Shown here: positions 61,679 to 64,000 of the stretch, piece after piece
How positions within the stretch are numbered: the stretch's first letter is position 1
Layout of the letters: each line of letters opens with the position of its first letter
Source of the DNA: Polyangiaceae bacterium
GTDB lineage: Bacteria; Myxococcota_A; Polyangia; Polyangiales; Polyangiaceae
Direction: 5' to 3'
DNA length: 64,000 bases
Assembly: GCA_016712345.1 (NCBI GenBank)
Contig: JADJRH010000001.1
Location: 1,240,001-1,304,000, forward strand
The notes under the pieces: generated by a model
The model's input: only the letters and a program-made list of their open reading frames with translations
What the model was told of the DNA's origin: nothing
The model's database searches: none
Made by a program: the position numbers and the translations under genes

Positions 61679-63004
61679 GTGCGTGCTTTCCCGTTGATCC
61701 AAACATTTTCGCTTGTCGGGGCCGCACTGCTTGTTGCCGAAAATGCGGTCGCCGCGGGCATGTTCGCACGGGGTCCAATTCTTCAATCGCTCGGGAAAAA
61801 TGCGGTCACCATCAAAGTGGACCTGCTCACGCCCGAACCGGTGACGGTTGAAGTGGTCGGGCCCGACGGAAAAGCAACAACGTTTGAAGACTCCGACTCA
61901 AAGCGATTTCACGCCGTGCGCGTGACAAACCTCGCCCCCTCCACCGCATACCGTTACCGAGTGCTCGCCGGACCTTCAAAAACGTCGAGTGATGAAGGCC
62001 AATTCAGCACAGCGCCGGCCGACAATAGACCCTTCAAAGTGATTGTATACGGCGACAGTCGCTCCGATCCTGAAGCGCATGCCGCTGTTGTGCGCGCCAT
62101 CAACGGTACACTTTCAGATTTTCTTTTGCACACCGGTGACATGGTGGCGATCGGCGCCGAAGACGATGATTGGCGAGGCTTTTTTGCGGCTGAAAATGGG
62201 CTTCTTCGCAATCGTTGTGTGTTTGCTTCCGTGGGCAATCACGAACTCGCGGGTGAACGGGGCGTGGGGGCCGACACGTTTCTAAAGTACTTCGCCACCG
62301 CCGACGAAAACGGAAAAGATGTACCCAAGCTGCACGGATCATTTCGATGGTCCAACGCGCGGTTCTTTCTTTTGAACGCGATGGACAGCTGGACCGGGGA
62401 CCAAAAAGCTTGGTTCGCCGACGAGCTTGAAAAGGCCAAAAACGAGCCGGATCTTGTTCATCGCGTGGCGGTGCTTCACCACGGTCCATTTTCAAGCGGG
62501 CCCCACGGAGGCAATCGTCGTCTGCACGAAAATTCGATTTTGAGCCTGATGAAAGAAGGCAAAGTCGATTTGGTGGTTGCCGGCCATGACCACGCGTACG
62601 AACGCGGCTCGGGCGACGGAATCAAATACGTGGTGTCGGGCGGAGCGGGCGCGCCCCTTTATCCAAAGGCAAAACAAGCGCCCCAAACGTCCATGTACGA
62701 GTCGGTTCACCACTTCGTGGAGCTGAGTTTCGACGGCGACAAAGTGGCCGTCACTGCTCGACGCGCGAGCGGGTCAATCATTGAAAAGTGTGGTTTCGCC
62801 GCGCACGGACCTTGGGATTGTGACAAGCCCGCCGCGCCCGCGGCACCGGCATCATCATCTGCATCGTCTGAAGTCATGCAGCGCGCCGGGACATGCGCAT
62901 GCAACGCGCCGGGGCAAAGTTCCAACCCCGTTGGAGCGGTGGGCGCTGCGGCCGCGCTGGGTGCGGTGATCACCGCAGTTCGAAGGCGCCGCCGTTCGGC
63001 TTGA
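61679..63004 (+). CDS. Exported metallophosphatase with MYXO-CTERM
   Basis: The 441-residue product (GTG start, GGAGG at 61669-61673) has a signal peptide, an Fn3-like N-terminal domain and a purple-acid-phosphatase-type catalytic domain: VYGDSRSD, HTGDMVAIG, VGNHELAGE, VLHHGPF and AGHDHAYERG. The end has CACNAPG, a hydrophobic Ala/Gly helix and RRRRRS, a MYXO-CTERM sorting signal. This marks it for surface anchoring or processing. It should be a phosphomonoesterase or phosphodiesterase; the substrate is not evident. Confidence 0.88.
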   Translation: MRAFPLIQTFSLVGAALLVAENAVAAGMFARGPILQSLGKNAVTIKVDLLTPEPVTVEVVGPDGKATTFEDSDSKRFHAVRVTNLAPSTAYRYRVLAGPSKTSSDEGQFSTAPADNRPFKVIVYGDSRSDPEAHAAVVRAINGTLSDFLLHTGDMVAIGAEDDDWRGFFAAENGLLRNRCVFASVGNHELAGERGVGADTFLKYFATADENGKDVPKLHGSFRWSNARFFLLNAMDSWTGDQKAWFADELEKAKNEPDLVHRVAVLHHGPFSSGPHGGNRRLHENSILSLMKEGKVDLVVAGHDHAYERGSGDGIKYVVSGGAGAPLYPKAKQAPQTSMYESVHHFVELSFDGDKVAVTARRASGSIIEKCGFAAHGPWDCDKPAAPAAPASSSASSEVMQRAGTCACNAPGQSSNPVGAVGAAAALGAVITAVRRRRRSA

Positions 63005-63036
63005 ATCGAGACGCCCGCGGAAGGTACGCTCCGCCC

Positions 63037-63537
63037 ATGCGTCGTATCGCGGTGGCTCTCGTTCTCGGTGGTTTGTTCGCCCTCGGCGGGTGCAACACGT
63101 ACCAACAGGATCTGAAGCGTGCGGAGGCGCACTACACCGAAAATCGGTACGAATCGGCGCTCGCTCTGTTTCGTGTTCTCGAAGACGACCTCGATTCATT
63201 GGCGCCTGCGGATCAAGCCAAATACGCGTACCTGCGGGGCATGACCGACTTTAGATTGTCCAAGATCGCCGTCACGGGATCCGGCGTCGCAGACCCTAAA
63301 AAAATGTTTCGTATGAACGCGAGGCATTGGCTCGGGGTCGCGGCCGCAACCGAAAAGGCGTCTCCCGGCGGGCTCAATGCCGATGAGAAGCAGCGCATGG
63401 ACGAAACATTGAACGACCTAAACGCCGAGGTGTACGGCGGCGCCGAAGCGCTGCCAGAATCGAGCGCAACACCGGTGGGCTCAGCGGCGCCCACTGCCGC
63501 ACCCAATACGGCGCCGGCTGCAACACCCGCCAAATAA
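63037..63537 (+). CDS. Lipoprotein with TPR-like helical region
   Basis: The 166-residue product has a lipobox (ALGGC). A helical region with the YHYTENRYESALALFRVLE-type pattern (Y-E-A-L-F) suggests a TPR-like unit. It has an Ala/Pro/Thr-rich tail. The ATG at 63037 is fixed by the signal peptide. It lies 32 bases after the phosphatase gene, probably in the same operon. Confidence 0.72.
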   Translation: MRRIAVALVLGGLFALGGCNTYQQDLKRAEAHYTENRYESALALFRVLEDDLDSLAPADQAKYAYLRGMTDFRLSKIAVTGSGVADPKKMFRMNARHWLGVAAATEKASPGGLNADEKQRMDETLNDLNAEVYGGAEALPESSATPVGSAAPTAAPNTAPAATPAK

Positions 63538-63582
63538 AAGCGTCGAAGGCTCGGTGTACACAACCGTCTCCCCGGGGGCGTT

Positions 63583-63601
63583 GCGGGGGCGGAGCCCCCG
63601 C
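63583..63601. repeat. GC-rich hairpin
   Basis: GCGGGGGC and GCCCCCGC pair perfectly around GGA. It lies after the lipoprotein gene, next to one GTGTACAC word (63554). It may work as a terminator despite lacking a strong T-run. Confidence 0.45.
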
Positions 63602-63701
63602 CCCCAAAAGACGAGATGCGTACGCCATGGCGCGTACTGCGTACACCACGGTGCCACTGCGTACACAGTTGCGCCTTTTGCGTACGCAATTCAACCGTCG
63701 C

Positions 63702-64000
63702 CTACGGTTTGGCCGGTTTTGGGGCCTGCGTTTTAAGCTTCTCCATCGCTTCGCGAACTTCATCCTCGGTAAACGGCATTTTGGCGAGAGCCGCTTTTTC
63801 TTCAGCGAGTGACACTTCCAGATCGCGCTTGGCGTCACGAGCGCGCGCAACCCAGCCCGAATTTTCACCCGTGCGCTCCGCAAGCTTCACGGTGCCCTCC
63901 ATCATTTTGAGGCCTTTTTCGAGCAAAATTCTGTATCGGAGGCGCATTGTCGCCTCAAACAATTGCTTCTGCTGAAGCGTTTTCGCCTGCGCCGTGGGTG
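63702..64000 (-). CDS. C-terminal part of a helical protein, cut by the window edge
   Basis: The frame reads without a stop from the right edge to 63702. It includes QQKQLFEATMRLRYRILLEK and ends ALAKMPFTEDEVREAMEKLK plus a Lys/Pro tail. TTG 63962 could start a short protein, but the frame stays open upstream, so the start is probably beyond the window. The sequence is charged and helical, possibly coiled coil. Not identified. Confidence 0.5.
   Translation of the reverse strand, partial: PTAQAKTLQQKQLFEATMRLRYRILLEKGLKMMEGTVKLAERTGENSGWVARARDAKRDLEVSLAEEKAALAKMPFTEDEVREAMEKLKTQAPKPAKP

Overview
The window looks like chromosomal DNA from a myxobacterium-like organism (Myxococcota, probably Polyangiales-like). 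The grounds are: a C-terminal MYXO-CTERM-like sorting signal (Cys motif, hydrophobic helix, Arg cluster) on at least one exported protein; a Ser/Thr kinase with the HRDISPQN loop followed by PEGA-like repeats; many lipoproteins with Ser/Gly/Thr-rich linkers; a polysaccharide-monooxygenase-like exported protein of the kind seen in Sorangium; and moderately high GC (judged by eye, not computed). No rRNA, tRNA, insertion sequence, CRISPR array, prophage or plasmid function was seen.

Layout. 0-5.5 kb: envelope and lipoprotein genes (VWA protein, secreted lipase, small lipoproteins) with a short inverted-repeat element at 1.7-2.0 kb. 5.7-9.2 kb: a three-gene ribose/galactose-type ABC importer. 9.4-14.5 kb: VanW-like protein, alanine racemase, deoxyribose-phosphate aldolase and a membrane ferredoxin. 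14.8-16.8 kb: small lipoproteins and a copper-monooxygenase-like protein. 16.9-17.8 kb: rplM-rpsI with a clear promoter and terminator. 18-22.2 kb: NudC, an SDR protein, an SGNH hydrolase and a SirB1-type protein. 22.2-29.2 kb: an AddB/AddA-type helicase-nuclease pair; addA is split by a one-base frameshift. 29.2-32.5 kb: lipoprotein, acyl-CoA dehydrogenase, DUF4920 protein and an outer-membrane protein.

32.5-42.4 kb is the most notable block. A lipoprotein gene, a deoxynucleoside kinase, a NurA-type nuclease and a HerA-type ATPase are joined by 4-bp overlaps. Two envelope genes follow, then sbcD (Mre11) and sbcC (Rad50). In archaea herA-nurA-mre11-rad50 form one DNA-end-resection operon, and this block looks like a bacterial counterpart. 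With AddAB and RecQ, one 27-kb stretch carries four DNA-end-processing systems.

42.4-64 kb: membrane protein, nadA, two UbiB/ABC1 kinases, glyQ without an adjacent glyS, recQ, a histone-deacetylase-like gene with a long extra C-terminal domain (also frameshifted), citrate synthase, a DUF1415-like protein, HU, a membrane glycosyltransferase-like protein, trmB, a PEGA-repeat Ser/Thr kinase (frameshifted near its end), a secreted purple-acid-phosphatase-like enzyme, a lipoprotein and a gene cut by the right edge.

Two genome-scale signals stand out. The 8-bp palindrome GTGTACAC occurs about 23 times (hand count; roughly one expected) in coding and non-coding DNA and in more than one reading frame, but is absent from 31.1-45.5 kb. 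There another short word, GGGTAGA, is strongly enriched instead. The three gene-breaking frameshifts each map to a short T (or A) run, so assembly error must be considered.
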